Below, piece by piece: positions 6,165 through 6,556 of a stretch of DNA of 6,556 nucleotides. The translations under genes and the position numbers were made by a program. Under the pieces are notes generated by a model. The model did not search any database. It had not been told where the DNA came from and was given only the letters and a program-made list of their open reading frames with translations. Positions within the stretch are counted from its first letter, which is position 1; each line of letters begins with the position of its first letter. This stretch comes from an uncultured Roseiflexaceae bacterium (lineage in GTDB: Bacteria > Chloroflexota > Chloroflexia > Chloroflexales > Roseiflexaceae), in the NCBI GenBank assembly GCA_903932805.1, contig CAIZHO010000183.1, positions 1 to 6,556 on the forward strand, in the 5' to 3' direction.

Positions 6165-6556
6165 ATGGTACAGTACCGCACCGCTACGAGCGCCGATATC
6201 GATGCCGTCCATCATGTATGGTTGGCTACCGCATATCCTGATCCCGCGCAGCGGGCGGCATTGCCGGTGCTCGGCATCGCCCCGTGGTTTGGCCATCTGG
6301 TCGACCACGGATCTCTCATGGTAGCTACCATCGATGACCAGGTCGTCGGTTTTGCCGCGACGATTACCCGTGGGTCGGTTCGCTTTCTGGCCGAATGCTT
6401 TGTGTTGCCTGCATATCAGTCCCAGGGGATAAGCAAAGCACTCATCGCACAGCTGTATGCGGATTGGACGGGCATACGCTGTACATTTGCATCTGCCGAC
6501 CGGCGCGCAGTGTCACGCTATACTCGAGGAGGGATGACGCCGCGTTGGGAGCGCTA
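6165..6556 (+). CDS. GNAT-family N-acetyltransferase (3' partial)
   Basis: 130 codons are visible before the window ends. The protein starts MVQYRTATSADIDAVHHVW, the usual beta1-alpha1 opening of GNAT enzymes, followed by a MVATIDDQVVGFAATI beta hairpin (52-67), then FLAECFVLPAYQSQGISKALI (74-94). The last contains the acetyl-CoA pyrophosphate loop (motif A, usually Q/RxxGxG/A), here Q85-S-Q-G-I-S90 with Ser in the last place. The end, FASADRRAVSRYTRGGMTPRW (108-128), matches the motif B helix and 'Y.r.GM.P.W' wording of the family. GNATs move an acetyl group from acetyl-CoA to an amine; the acceptor cannot be told. The start is ATG 6165, preceded by a weak AGAGAG seven bases away. The ATG at 6158 is in another frame and gives no GNAT sequence. 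The final two bases, TA, could begin a stop codon or continue the gene. Confidence 0.85.
   Translation, partial: MVQYRTATSADIDAVHHVWLATAYPDPAQRAALPVLGIAPWFGHLVDHGSLMVATIDDQVVGFAATITRGSVRFLAECFVLPAYQSQGISKALIAQLYADWTGIRCTFASADRRAVSRYTRGGMTPRWER

Noticed and set aside
1..6556. A new defence, mobile or secondary-metabolite system.
   Set aside because: All six genes belong to known housekeeping or common enzyme and transporter families, and no transposase, integrase, nuclease, toxin or biosynthetic-cluster gene is present.

Overview
The window (6556 bp, moderately GC-rich) looks like ordinary bacterial chromosome, most likely from the phylum Chloroflexota. The main support is the C-terminal module of the first gene, whose wording (VQYFDKARMEV..., ending VGQHYYAWRYG) resembles sequences I associate with secreted Chloroflexota proteins. 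The split methylmalonyl-CoA mutase and the glycogen synthase are compatible with this. The assignment rests on recollection and needs a database search.

Layout: (1) 1-1334, plus strand: 3' part of a GH99-like glycosidase/endomannosidase fold fused to the lineage-type C-terminal module; its 5' end lies outside the window. (2) 1335-1469: a 135-bp convergent spacer filled by a GTAGTGA heptamer tandem repeat that begins at the stop codon, followed by an inverted, degenerate copy able to form a long stem-loop. (3) 1470-4387, minus strand: a three-gene co-directional cluster, EamA-family transporter -> glycogen synthase glgA -> purE. The glgA stop and purE GTG start are one base apart, so translation is probably coupled. 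(4) 4388-4515: a divergent promoter region with a TATAAT box facing left, an extended TGTTATAGT box facing right, and a small inverted repeat between them. (5) 4516-6081, plus strand: the catalytic (substrate-binding) subunit of a split, B12-dependent methylmalonyl-CoA mutase. (6) 6165-6556, plus strand: a GNAT acetyltransferase cut by the window end, with its own TATAAT box in the 83-bp gap.

The genes do not form one pathway. GlgA makes storage glycogen, PurE performs a purine-biosynthesis step, the mutase interconverts succinyl-CoA and methylmalonyl-CoA, and the EamA protein is an exporter or permease of unknown substrate. I see no defence system, mobile element, CRISPR array, tRNA or rRNA, and no evidence for a new multigene system. 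The most unusual structure is the heptamer repeat with its inverted partner at 1332-1467.
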